Assembly (NCBI GenBank): GCA_905250025.1
Contig: CAJNOJ010000003.1
Coordinates: 971,032-1,035,031 of the forward strand
DNA: 64,000 nt
From: Adineta ricciae
Lineage: Eukaryota > Rotifera > Eurotatoria > Adinetida > Adinetidae
Reading direction: 5' to 3'
The translations under genes were made by a program, and so were the position numbers. Position 1 is the stretch's first letter; each line of letters starts with the position of its first letter. The notes under the pieces are model-generated. The model had not been told where the DNA came from. It saw only the letters and a program-made list of their open reading frames with translations, and did not search any database. Positions 1 through 12,630 of the stretch are shown one piece after another.

Positions 1-698
1 CAAAGATACTAAGCGAAGTAGCGCAATATACTGCTAGCTTCCGCTCTCTTCTGCTTGACATGTTTATTATAGATGAGCGCCACAAGTTCAGTGTTGCGGA
101 AATGCAACAATCTTTCGAATGAAAACTAATTTCTTCAGTTGACAAACAAATCACCTACGTACTTTACGTAAGACAGCCGACCGTGGTATTGATCAATGTT
201 GGTTTTCGTACGGGTTTCGTAAACAGATTAGTCATACGATCAAGAAGACGTAGTATTACTTATTTTTAATCTACCTAATTGTTTTTGAGTTTGATATAAT
301 TAAGGGAAAAGCATGGCAAGTCAAAATAAGATAGGTACTGCTTCGAGGAATGCACTTTATTTGGAGCTCTCATAGATAAGTAGATAAATGTCTGACTGCA
401 GTGCTTTCTCTTAATCAGCTAATAGCATCGAATTGCGTCAGCCGGAATCTTTCGAAACAAAAATTATGATATCAGATATTCTACGCATAGGAATGGACCC
501 AGGTGATCTAGTTTCGGTCAAGTAGGCTATGTTCCTAAATAAATGATGTGCTATGAATCGATTTATCGTCTAAGAACCAATAATGCTGAACATGTGATAT
601 TTCATTTATTAACAAAGAGCAGATTTACGTAAATTACAAAATTATATTTTAAAATACAAATCTATGGACACTTTCTATGTACAGATGATGACTCGATT
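1..698. other. Intergenic, no gene seen
   Basis: No open frame with family similarity was found on either strand. A short plus-strand stretch near 65-115 translates to a helicase-like 'FIIDE' string, but it is followed quickly by stops and cannot be supported as a gene. The segment lies downstream of the stop codon of the minus-strand helicase gene. Confidence 0.5.
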
Positions 699-3543
699 TT
701 AACGACATGGTAAATCAACTTGCAAATTATTGGCATCAGAAATCACTTGTTGTCGATGAACATGTGCAAGAAATTCTTTCCAGCTCTCATGTTGACTTGC
801 TAACTGGCTTAAATTACCAAAAACATAGAGGGCTTTCTTTGACCGTGTTAACATAACATTGACGCGATTCATATCGTCTAAAAAGCCGATTGATCCTCCA
901 CTACGTACACACGAAAGTATGACGATATCTTTTTCTTTGCCTTGGGCACTATCGACCGTCATGACTTCGATGTAAGGTGGAAGGTGTTGTCCAAGAAGAC
1001 GAACTTGCGCTTTGTATGGTGTGATAACAGCTATTGTTTTTTGAACGAAAATTGATCGAGGATCGTTATAAGGCAAATGCTGTAGTGCTTGTGGTTGAAT
1101 TTCTTGGTCTCGTAGACTACCATTGTCTGTATTGCTACTGAATGTTGAATCAGATTCCGAGAAGACGCTACACTCACCGTCGTCTTCATCTGTAATGTCA
1201 CTTGATGAATCAGATGTAGATTGCGAAACAAAATATGCGATCAAATTTTGACAAAAGTTTTGGATACATTGAACTTCGTTTACATTGAAAGATGATTTCG
1301 CACCGTCGTATTGATGTGATGAATTCGTTATATTATATGCAAATAAGGGTTTTAGAGGAAAATCTTTCATTTTCTCTTCAACGGAAGAGTCCGGTAATAA
1401 ACGGTTTGAGTAGAAATATTCACTTGGGAATTGACATATATCGGGATGCATTCGATATTGAATATCAAGCATTGTGATTGGACAGTTGGAACTGTTGTAG
1501 AACTGAAAATACAGACGACTGTATAATGATTGAGATAAGCCATAGGCTTTGCCCGCATCACTAAGAACGCACGGTGGCAGTTGTTGAGGATCACCAACGA
1601 GCACAATCTTTTTGCATCTGAATCGAAACGGCAATAGTGAATCAGCTTCTGAACTTTGACATGCTGAAAGAAGTACTTTTTACTATATGCACAATACATT
1701 TCTTTGCTCAGCATACCTTCGTCAATGATGATAAATTCAGTGCATGATTTTAATTGATGCATTCGAGCACTACCGCAATAGTTCAGTGTCGAAACAATTA
1801 TTTTTGCATGCCGTATAAGCCTTGACTCAGTTTCATGCGCAATTTTGGGACTATACTTTTGATCCGTTTTCAAAAAATCGACTATATCCTGTAGAACCAT
1901 AAAGTCGAGAAAATGATCACATAGACTATAATCATCAGGTGGTTGACAACCGATACGAACTAATGTACCTGTTAGAACAGAATTCAATTCGTAAAATTGA
2001 AAGGTTTTTCTTTCAAATTTGAATTACTGACCGCGTTTGTAAGAAACTCCCTGATTAGTAAATTCGTCCAAAACACGACGTGATAATTCATCACATGCGT
2101 TATTGGATGGTGCGCATAAAAGAATCTTGTGTTTACTATCTAACTTTGCAAGTAATTTCAACACGATACCAGCGATGGTCCGACTTTTACCTGTGCCTAA
2201 ATATACCAAAGGAAACACTGGTGTTTTCCAGGAATACGAGAAAGAACTACAACATACCAGGAGGACCATGTATCAAATGCATTCTTTCTTGAATGTCACC
2301 CAGCATACATTTCGCAATGTTAATGGCTTTTGATTGTGCCAAATTGAAGTTATTCTCCGGAGTGGTATAGACAGGATCATATTCTTCAGGATATTGAAAA
2401 TATGGATCGTCGATCGTCGGTTTGAGCAAACTTCGGTACTGCTGCCACTCATTTAGACTGTGTACGGCACTTATGATTCTTCTCGATGATGTTATATTAC
2501 TTAGTTTCTTTATTTTTAATTTTTCATTGTTATTCTGTTCACGATAATTTTCAACAGACTTTGAACATGTTTCTGAAACATAAATACCAATCGTTGTATG
2601 CAAATCAAATTTAAGATTATTGTTATTTGAAATGTCCGACGAAGTGTCATGACCGTTGTAGTCTTTCACTTTAACTTGTTCAACGTGAACAACTATTCCG
2701 AAGTAGCTTCTACCATTGATTGTGATAAGGACAAGATCGAAAAGACCGAGTTTTCTTGTCAAAGGTCTATATCCATCGTCTAGAAGTTAAAAGCCAATGA
2801 AAAAATCGAACATAGCTTGCACAGAAAGACTTACCAAAAGTGACACGGTTTGTTCCAAATATGAGTGCGGCCTGGGTTCGTCCATCGAGCGTTGGGCGAT
2901 CATAGAATAACGTAGCATCGATCTCCGTTTCACGATCTTCGAGTTTTGTCACAACATTCTTACAGTCATTCACTATCTCACTCCATAACTCATGATAGTG
3001 TAATGGGACTAAACACGCTTGATACAATTTAAACGCTTCGTTCACATTATAGGAAAGGACATCAACCGAAGTTTCGTCTGATATAAAAAAAAAAAGAAGT
3101 TCACTCCAGATTATCCTATCATATCGAAACTTACCATAAGTCTTTCGGACGAATTGCAGAGGATCATGTGTTAAGCTCTGATGAAGTTTATTCATGTTGA
3201 TCTTATCATGAAAAATGTAATTTGGTATCCATCGAGTTACAATTCTATCCATGAGCGTGCGGATAGACTGTTGGGCATCATCTGTCCATGAATGACCTGG
3301 TTGATGTTCTCGAGGTTCATCAGGATCGAGATCGATCTTTTTTGAGCCAATTATAATTACACCTTCTGGACGAGAAATTCTCTGAATTGCTCTGTAATCA
3401 AATTTGAATAGATTTAGTGCTGAGGACAACTCCATGTTGAACAGAAACAGTTTTCTAGCTTTTTTCCACAGAGGGCCATCCACTCCATTAAGGTGTTCTT
3501 TGAGCCACGCATGACCCGAATATAAATATTCTCCTTGATCCAT
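699..3543 (-). CDS. SETX: Senataxin/UPF1-like superfamily 1 RNA-DNA helicase
   Basis: This is an SF1B helicase of the UPF1/Sen1 group. Family members unwind RNA-DNA hybrids or RNA in transcription termination and R-loop removal; the exact role here is inferred. Splicing of at least six exons restores all core motifs: Walker A GPPGTGKS (split by the intron near 2200-2255), motif II DEACQ (split near 1664-1709), GDPQQLPP, QYRMHPDIC, SAQGKEKD and a terminal NVMLTRSKKALYVFGN block. The stretch after QYRMHPDIC resembles human senataxin most. An acidic, Ser-rich insertion (about 1130-1230) lies between motifs. The amino-terminal exon (2767-3543) has no domain I recognise. The start at 3543 is uncertain, because a CTTTCAG acceptor lies just upstream; this could mean another coding exon, a 5' UTR intron or a trans-splice site. 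The intron near 3075-3135 has a length divisible by three and no stop. Confidence 0.85.
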
Positions 3544-4452
3544 ATCGACCCCCGCTGAAAGTCAAGATCTCAAGACACAATTAAATACGTATTTTTTCCA
3601 CTTAGTAGTTATCAATAAACCGTAAGATGAAAGATCACAAGTGGTAAAACAGGCAATGATAAATTCAGCGTTTTTTTCTTTGTGGGAAAAAGTTGGCATG
3701 CGCAATAGGTCGTATATTTACATACTTAAAAAATACCCAGTTGGTCACCTGGAAACGTCATATGTGACAGGAATGAAACATGACAAAACATCGAGAGATC
3801 GTGAAATCAGTCTCGCTTTTTCATTCTTGTGTCAACTGAAACATTTTATAACACGTATCTTCTGAGAACAACACAGAAAACATTGTAAAATAAATAATAA
3901 TTGCATATGGGCTTGCCAACAAATATTCTTCTATATGCAAGCGCTTATGTACTGTCTAATTCCGAGAATTTTTGGCATATTTTAGTGGATTAATATTTAC
4001 CAAATGAATTCAATGGCATATACTCCCGTATTCTATTGTTTTTATTTTAAAGAGATTGAAATATGTGAGACACGAGACACATGAAGTATTTTTTGAATAG
4101 CCAATGAGTGTTTTATTTGGGATATTGTACACTTTTTCAAGCGAATATGCGTTAAATTCACCAAGAAAAGAACTACGTGTGTACAGTACAATTACATTCA
4201 TAATTATCTTTTTCTCAAAAGTTGACGGTACATTAAAACATCGCTAAATGTGCAATGCAACTCAACACACCAGACTTTCCCTATGAAATATAAGATTTCA
4301 ACTAGCAATGCAAGGCATATTACATGACATTCACTGATCAACGGAGCGTCGTAAAAGATTGAATATACAACTGTGAATTATGTCACGATTTTAGTACTAT
4401 ATTTTTCAGCGTTTCAGGACGATGAATTCATATTAGATACTCAAGAAGAGTA
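3544..4452. other. Intergenic, about 0.9 kb
   Basis: This separates two minus-strand genes. Short frames occur on both strands but show no family similarity and no splice-consistent continuation. It probably holds the helicase promoter and possibly a non-coding first exon, plus the 3' end of the WD40 gene. No clear TATA element was recognised. Confidence 0.4.
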
Positions 4453-5897
4453 TTAAGTATTTGGTAGCGTTTTTCTAAGTATAGATCGTGTTGTTGATGG
4501 TCGAGATGAAATTGTCGTCGAACTCTTTGCACTACTTTCTCGACTTGCGCGTCGTGATAATGTCGTGCGTTGCTTAGGTATTGATATCATTTCGCCGGTT
4601 GCGGGTTCACGTATGTGTTTTGTACGTTTTCGTGCTTTCGGATGTACACATTGATCGGCAAGTAGTTCATAAACAGCGCCGCCTACCAATAGACCGCCAT
4701 TTTCTGGTAGAAATCTCACGAAGCAGGTCAAATCATTGACAAGCTATTGCAATAAAACATGAACGTACAAGAACATCCTTTTAAACAAAGAAAATCTTAC
4801 CGAAAGTCGATGAATACAATCACCACTTAAGATATTCCAGACACAAACACTTTCGTCATCAACACTCGCTAGTATCGAGCCATCATCATTGTCACCATCA
4901 CGAAATGCTATCGCTTGAATCCATCCAATATGACCGAAAAGACGAGCATGTATTCGGGCACATTCGTTTTGCCAAATAATGATGATTTTATCCCAACCGG
5001 CAGATGCCTTCGAAGAAAAATCCATTCGAAAATAATCGTTTACACAGGGCTAAGAGATACGAACTAAGTAAGGTAACTTGGAAAAAGCCAGCGCACGAAC
5101 ATTTCCAAAATGGCCTTGAAGTATAGCAGGTACTACTGGCAATGGTTTATCAAAATTATACAAAAACACCGTGTTATCATGAGCACCAGTGGCCTGAGAA
5201 AGACACAGTTGCAATCAATCAGATGCAAATCTTTTTAAATTTACCATCAAATTCAAGCTTGGGTGAAAGGTTATTGATTGTACGGCATTTGTATGATGAT
5301 GAAAATCATACATTTGCTCTCCGGTCTATTGAATAAACAGACTGTTTTTACATTAGAATATATCGTTTCGATTTCTCACGATCACATTCCATAGTAATGT
5401 TCGACAATCCCATCCCCCACTTGCTATTAATTGACTATCATTTGAAAAGTGCAGACAATCCGCCGGGTGTGTATGGCCTGTTCAGTATTCAACGAAAAGT
5501 TCAACCGATGTGATACTCAAATACTTTTCTTACCGGAAAATGTGTACAGCAAGCAAGCTGTTCTGGTTTCATACAAACGTACGTTTGTATCGTTGGCCGT
5601 CGATGCGAAATAGCGATCATTATTTGAAATAGCCAATGCTCGAATAAGGCCTTGAGTTGTCAAAGAAAAACAAACTCACGTCGGTTGATTACAAAATTGT
5701 TGTGACATACCTGCATTTTCATGAATTTTAAATGTTAAATGATCGAACACTGTATTCCAAAGACGAATATATCCGTTGATTGACGCCGTCAAAAGTATCT
5801 CGAGATCATTGGAGAAAACAAGACAATTTATTTCATCATCATGTCCACCATATAACGCCAGACTACGGCTTGACAAGAATTTTCTTTTCGATTCCAT
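4453..5897 (-). CDS. WDR38: WD40-repeat protein, WDR38-like
   Basis: Seven WD40-type blades can be read after removing six introns of about 45-65 bp. The blades begin near residue 15 with GGHDDEINCLVF and include GHTHPADCLHF...GGWDCRTLLW, GHFGNVRALAF...SAGWDKIIIIW and GHIGWIQAIAF. The order and wording of the last three blades match human WDR38, which is expressed mainly in ciliated tissues; a ciliary role is inference. The intron between blade halves (about 4990-5045) first looked like a frame break, but a GTTCGT donor and a TTCGAAG acceptor restore 'FSKLPYL-ASAGWDK', so the gene appears intact. The C-terminus is a basic, Ser/Thr/Arg-rich tail of about 60 residues. The first in-frame ATG is at 5897, followed by a short lead-in to blade 1. 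Confidence 0.85.
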
Positions 5898-6152
5898 GTC
5901 TATACGAGTCGATCTGAATTATGATGTTGATTGTTATTTTTGTTCGTCGTCATTGCCGTTTAGAATGTTTTCATTCTTTCGTAAATTGAAGAAAGAGAAT
6001 TTGTGTTATGATGTAAAAAAAAGAGAGACTAGAGAAGTGTTGATTTTTCTTCTTGTTCGTATTGAATGCTTTTTAAGCGCACGTTTTCTCTCTTCATCCT
6101 CTCGGTTTATTTTAGCTTGATTATGTGATCTTTTTACGAAAACAATGTTTTA

Positions 6153-6890
6153 TTAAATAATTCCGTGTTTGACCTCTAGGTCAATTAGTTTATCGTTGAT
6201 ATTGTTGAAATACTGTAATCGTGCAAGAAGTTCTCGAGCTTTGGTTAAATCCATTTGATTCAAAGCAGTAGATAACTGTTTCATATGGTCATCGATCTCT
6301 TGTCGCATTTCGATGGCCAACTCCATCGGAAATGATTCGTTCTTGCTGATAATTTCGGCTAAGTCTTCGTTGATTTCCATAATCCGCATGAGGAAATCTG
6401 GCTCGAGTTGTACAGGCGACTCTTCTAAAGTGATGTTTTCTAATTTGAGTAAATAATGAGCACGTGCTAATGGCGATAGCAAAGTTTTGTACGCTTCATT
6501 CAATAAAGAAGATTGATCTTGAGAGTGTTGTTTTTCCGTCTATAAAATGAACGAGCCTTTCTCTTCTCAGAAGAGACTGGTGTGTTATCAGAATTACTTA
6601 CTTACATCAGATTTATTGGTAAACAGATCAGGATGTAGAAGCTTCATTTTGTTTCGAAAGATTCGCGTCAATTGTTTCGTATCGATTTCGAATGAGCGTG
6701 AGAAGTCAAATAGGCGAAAGTAGTCGAGTTCGGATCGGACTGGCAGTATGACATGTTTTTCGCACGGACAGTGAGTTTGACATTCGCTTCGGTCTACTTG
6801 CCGTTGACACTGCCAACATTGTTCAATCAAGGGTGTGTTCGTATTGAGTGACAATCGTGACGTGAGAAGGCTTGACCGTAAACTTTGCAA
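6153..6890 (-). CDS. HSCB: Mitochondrial iron-sulphur co-chaperone HscB
   Basis: HSCB is a J-protein that delivers the ISCU scaffold to mitochondrial HSPA9 for Fe-S cluster transfer. Two exons (6606-6890 and 6153-6539) join with the intron after KSD to give about 223 residues, close to the usual 230. The N-terminus is basic and Ser/Thr/Leu-rich, as expected of a matrix-targeting sequence. It is followed by a Cys-rich zinc-binding segment (CWQC ... CQTHCPC) typical of metazoan HSCB, then the J domain with the HPD motif in LLHPDLF, and the C-terminal three-helix HSCB domain (LNEAYKTLLSPLARAHYLL onward). Both splice sites fit (GTAAGT donor, TTTATAG acceptor). The gene lies between WDR38 and TRAPPC11 on the same strand. 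Confidence 0.95.
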
Positions 6891-7077
6891 AAGCGAATAT
6901 TCGGTATGTGAAAGACAGTCTGGTGAAAATCTTACCGATTTTGAAGTATTCTAGCAAACATCTAAAAACACATTTGTTCGCATGTTTAATCAAATCGAGT
7001 AAAAAGAGGCAAAATTTTTTATTACGAATAATCAAATCAATAATTTAGACAAAAAAGAACAAGAAACGAGTTGAAAT

Positions 7078-10000
7078 CTATTGGTCAGTTTTCAATGATG
7101 GAACAACAAAGATGTGAGTAGGCAAGGTTCTCTCAATTGATTCATCAATTTCTTGTGTTTGCGGTCGAATCATTGATATTTTAAATTTCGGTAGTTGCAC
7201 AAAGCCGCATAGCGTGGCAACTAATGTATAATTAACATCGGATGAACTATGCGGCGGAACAAGTAATGATGTCTAAAAATAGGCGAGTTTGCAGACTAGA
7301 ACATATTTCTTTGGAATTTCAAAGTTAATTACTAGTGTACTACCGGAAACAGCTACAACTAGATTGATTTGCTCGAGGTTGACTTTGTATTCGTGGACAA
7401 TATTCGAACGATTATGGATACGGTAATTGACTTGAAATGGTTCTTGTAATGGAACATGATTTGGAATTGCTACCTCAATGAAAATTTGTTGCTGTTCAAC
7501 ATTAAAGTCGGATAGAGAAAATGTCGTGCATAGTTCGGGAATTTGCGGATGACTAGATCTAGAATAATGACAGAATGGATGGAGTAAAAAAGCTGAGAAA
7601 TGAAAAGGATGCAACAGACCGTTTCCAGTATAAACTATATTCACCAACCAGAAGATTTTGTACCACAGGTGTAGCGATTGGTTGAGTACGAAGACAAAAG
7701 CCTTCAGTTACTACTTCATCTAGTTTTAATTGAGCTAGAAAAAAAAATGCACGGATGGAAATGGACGCTCAATGATGTGCATAGCAAAGAACACTTACTA
7801 TTGTTGATCTGTGATTCAATGGCGCATTCGTTAACGATGAATTGACTCTAGATGAAAAAGAAGTTGGTCAAAGATTGGGATTCAATTGTTTCCGAAGAGA
7901 AATTTTTACTTACAGGTTTCAAATTACTACTAACAATCGTAATTGGAATTGCTGATGTACATTTTGTATCAATCATTAAAATAAATGGCTCTTGAGCATG
8001 TAAGGACGCTAAAGGTTCCATCTAGAATCACAATATTGACATCGATTTGTCAATATAGTCCTGAAGATCTTTACCATCATTCCCATCGTCTGAAATTGTA
8101 TTGAAAATGGATTAACCACGCTAAGAGGAACAGTTATTTCTTTCATACAATGCAAATTTAATCGTTCATAGGAGAGCTAAAATCAATTGAAGATTTCAAT
8201 GCTCAGTTTCTCATTATCATATCAAACAAACCCGAATAATAATCTCTCGAGAACGATTGCTGTTACATCGAACGTACAAATCTTGTTCGATCTTGAATAT
8301 AGAAGCAAACAAAGATTTGAATGAATGAATGAGCTCTCCTTTTTCATTTCGTACTTCAGTATCTTTATTGATTGTCTCCAATGTCATTGAACAAATGCTT
8401 GTTGTGGTCTCATTGTTACTGTCTGCCGTTGAATAAAAAAGAAAAGCTAGAAAATTAAACAAAATACAAAGATATGAGAGTAAACATTGCAAATGCATAT
8501 TTACTGTCATCCAATGTTTGAGAAGTATCATCTGTATTGGAACAAGTACACGTCAAGCTGCAAAAGAAAATGTTTGTGAGATAAACTTAATTCTGCTGAT
8601 GATTAAAAAGCGCGTTACGTTGCATTGTGTATGTCCACATTTTCATGATTCTTTATACGAATTTTGATTGGATATGATTCGTAGAGTAGAACTGGCAGTT
8701 GATGTTCAATACTCAGCTGTACTTCTGCGGCTCTCATGAGTATACTAAACAGCATTGATGGAAATTGACTATATGTTTGTCTTTTCAATTCTTTTTTCTA
8801 CTTTGTTTTTCGTCGCATTGGTAAATTTTCCCATAAGACATGTCCCGCCTTCGTTCGCCATTTCGGAGTCAATGTTGTTGGTTGGAAAGTTGGAATTGCG
8901 TGTAAACTATTTCGCCATTGTAGATCAATACATGTTTGATTCGCATTTCCATAAATCAATGAAACATATGCAACCTAAATCAAGTTATTAAAGAGCTGGA
9001 GGATTTCTCCCCCGTCCCTCCTGTCTCTCTCTCTTACTTCGAGTGATCGCTGAATATGATCATTCTTCGGGTTGAAATTAAACGATAGAATTCGTTGTTC
9101 ATTTGGAGCGAATGTTAATTGCTTAGGATCTGTCACACAGACGAGTCCATCATATTCTTTTAGACTGAATGAGACTGACAACTGATTGAATTCGATCGGT
9201 AACGGGAAGCCATTTCTACGTTATTTATGTAACAATAGAGGTTATCATCGATAATTTTTATCTTACTTAAGTGCAACTTGTAATGTTATTTCACAATCAA
9301 CTGATACAGCTTCATGAGTGAAGTAGACTTTACATTCGACTAGAACAAAGAATTCGATATGAAATAATCGATTTCTAAAAGATTATATCGTCGTACATAG
9401 TCCTTTGAGTGTGTCAGCGTCAATATTGATCGTTTGTTTGACTAATTGTACTTTCCATTTGTCATCGTTCGATGGTATAGTAGATTCAACTTGCGGTGGA
9501 AGACTCTTTAAATCAAATTTTGAAAATGAAGTAAAAGCGTGAATTTCTTCTTTACCTTCCGAAGCAAATTTTCTAAATTAGTTTGAGTTTGTGTCTTGAC
9601 TTGAACGGGTAAATTGATATCTAGATCAATGAATATATCGTTACCTTTGAATAGAAATAGATATGTTCATACTTGGATTCAGTATCTCCAAACTAAACCG
9701 TATCCAATTCTCTAGATTGGCACTTAAATATGCACATCTTTATTCGAGAAAAGCAGAAGACAAATAAATATTCATGATTCTATGCATATCAATCATAATT
9801 TACTTCAATGCAGATGGTAAGATCGATTTTAGAATCGGCCACCATTGTTCTGCACGATAAGCTTGAACAATATGGTTGTAATAACTAAATAATGAAAGTA
9901 CACGGCGTGTTTATCGTGTTCGATGTCATCACTACTTTAAAGCTTTGTCATAGTCTTTGCTTGAAGCATATTCTTCAGCTAAGTCATACACTAAAAGAAA

Positions 10001-12381
10001 CATTTCGAAAGTTAATGTACAAAACTGAGCAACATACTCAAATAGAGTTTCATTCGATTTGATGAATGCTTTTTAAAATCATTAATTGCCAGAACGAGTA
10101 GAGAAATGATCAATTCCTACAAGAAAAACTCGATCTTCTCCAAACATTCCTATTTCACACAATGTTATTAAACATACGGAATGATTAACACGAGACTCTG
10201 CATCTCGTAATGCAGCCACTGCTTCACGTTCTTTTTGTGCATCACTAATTTCCATACCTTAAAGAAATCATCGAAATCTAAGATTACCAATACTTTCATT
10301 GTAGACGAATCAAGAGAGATACTTAGTAAATAGAATCTTGAACTCACGATATCAGCTGCTGAGCAGAAAAGAAAGCAAACTGATAGATTATGAATAAAAA
10401 CGCAGTTAACACAAAAGCCAAAACTAGATCCGATATCTATTCGAAGGAAACAACGGTTTCCAGTAAACAAGCAAATACAGATAAATGTATCATTTTCAGT
10501 TAGATTGTTATGTCTATACAAAACATAACTAATAACAAGCGTAGATATTCCTTCTCTATCATAGCATTTCGATATTCCCATGCAAAGTAAATTGATAGAA
10601 ATTGTATACGAGTTATATATATAGACATCTCAATCTTCATAAATTCAGTTTAGTTCAGAAGACATTTTTACATTCGTTTTTTAGTCTGCCCGTCACCATT
10701 GTTCAATACATAGTTTATCAGTTTGATTTTTCATTAGTATATAATTGACCACATCTTACCAACCTTTTTGTATTTTAGTTAAAGTTCTACCTACAATAGT
10801 GTGACTATTTCTTTAGCGAATCTCACAAGTTAGATTGTCTGATCTATTTTCTATCTCGAATTTACTTTGATGGTGTTGTCTCCATGGTCGTTGTCCGTAG
10901 AATTCAGTTGGTTTCAGGAATTCACTGGGATCGAAATCAGTTTGTTCAACTCGGCGACATGTGGTCTGCGCAATTTGTTTTCGTGCCATCGATTGATATG
11001 CCGATTCTTGATAATAAAATCCTGGGTGTTGCGTTTGAATTGCTTGTGGACAAAGCGCAAACAAATCACCAAATATTTGAAATCTAAATGAATTTTTAGT
11101 TCGCCTCCTCTCATTGGAGAATGTTTCCAAATGAATAACTACTGTTTTGAGAGCCATGCTTTATGTTCAAATGCTAGATCAACTGGTCCGACTTTACTTT
11201 TGAATATATCGGCATGACGACGAAAGTGATTGATCGCTTCAACTGGCTGGGACAGTTCAAATGAAATTCGACAAATCTAATCGACGAGAAGTTCTTTCTT
11301 TTATCAAAGTCTGGCTCGAACATACTTTATAGGTTAAAAATCCGGCGACCATCTTCATTTCTAATATGTTCGTATCATGAATTCGTGCATTTTCCGTTAA
11401 ATAACTATATGCATTTTTATACGCTTTCAACGCACTTGGAATGTCTTGTTTCAATTCGGAGAAGAAACCAACTTTGAATTGGTGACGAATGTGTAATAAT
11501 TGGTGTGTAATGTTATTCAATGTTTCTTTATGTTTTTTCACACGACGAATCTCGTTCATATAATAGTTTTGACTACTTTCAATGAATGTTTGTTCTAATC
11601 TGAAGAAACACAGCTTCGGATACGAATTTTTTCACTTGCGAGCTTACAAACCTGTCTATCCATGCGGAGAGATTATCCGGTTGTGGAAGAACGGGTAAAA
11701 CACAGAGTGAACGTTTGGGTATATCGAAATAAGTACAAAGTGTATTAGCCATTTGGTCACGTTCAGAACTGTAGACATCATCAACTGAAAGTTTATTTTT
11801 ATTATTTCATAGAAATTTTTATGGGCGCAGATCAATACACATACCAGTTGGAAAACTGTTTTTATTTTGAAGTAATACGACTGATATTGTTGCTCCACGT
11901 CCATCAAGATTCGTTCTAACAACATTGGACAATCGACATCAATAGACATACGCAATTTGAATGACTTACCTAACCATGTCAATTTTGTCCTTTAATTCAT
12001 TCTGTTTTTCTTTGAATAACGGATCGTTCCAATCCAATTCGAAGAATATGACAACTAAGCTTGGTATCAGATGCAGGTGTTTGTGCATCCAGTTGGTTTT
12101 TAGTATTCCTTTTGGAACATACCATTCATATGTTGCACGCTAGAAAGTTCAACTTAACGAAAGAGATGAGATTTCGAATGACAAACTTTAGCTTTGCTAT
12201 GTGGATATTGTTCATCGATGTCGACAAGTCGATAGCATAGAGGAGCATTCGAACGTTCTTTTTCCAGCAGTTCCCAGATCGAACGATGTACAGATTGATG
12301 ACGTGTATCAAGATTTGCTAAACAAACAAGACCTCGTGGAACCACTTTGAGTTCCTCAGGCATAATGCAAGCCCAAGCCAT
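7078..12381 (-). CDS. TRAPPC11: TRAPP complex subunit 11 (foie gras/gryzun)
   Basis: This is a subunit of the TRAPPIII vesicle-tethering complex, acting in ER-Golgi traffic and autophagy. The whole protein can be followed through many short exons. The N-terminus [17 protein letters not shown] leads into [19 protein letters not shown]. The foie gras core follows ([67 protein letters not shown]). Next come the central repeats ([14 protein letters not shown]) and the Gryzun Ig-like C-terminal region, ending in [15 protein letters not shown] and a TAG at 7078-7080. Each block aligns collinearly with human TRAPPC11. Most introns are about 50-60 bp, but one spans 10258-10865. The start ATG at 12381 matches the conserved N-terminus. 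At over 5 kb it is one of the longest genes here. Confidence 0.93.
10258..10865 (-). other. Unusually long intron (608 bp) in TRAPPC11
   Basis: The flanking exons join as WRQHHQ-S-MEISDAQ, which matches the continuous human sequence, using a GTAAAT donor and a TTTAAG acceptor. Neighbouring introns are roughly ten times shorter. A 137-codon open frame overlaps part of it on the same strand, but it has no recognisable similarity and overlaps real exon sequence. Confidence 0.75.
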
Positions 12382-12630
12382 TTCGATAGATATTCGATAT
12401 CAACAGGAAAGATGGTCTTTTTTGTGTAATTCGTTCGTGGGTTTCTTTTCTAAAAAAAGATAATTTTTATGACTCAGTCAAAGACTAATAGTCATTCTTT
12501 TCGCCAATACAAATCTTTCGTCAAAGCGCCATCTTTCACATCGCAGAATCGTTTAGTTTTTCGAATAAAAATAAAAGACAATTACACAGAACATTTCAAT
12601 ATGCAAAAGAAGAAAAAATATCAATGAATG

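Noticed and set aside
59..120. Helicase-like 'FIIDE' string near the left edge
   Set aside because: Only a few residues long before stops, and no other helicase motif nearby.
4744..5100. Apparent frame break in the WDR38-like gene
   Set aside because: A donor after the Leu of FSKLPYL and an acceptor at TTCGAAG restore the WD40 blade without loss, so it is an ordinary intron.
10168..10581. 137-codon minus-strand frame inside TRAPPC11
   Set aside because: It overlaps a genuine TRAPPC11 exon in another frame and the long intron; no similarity.
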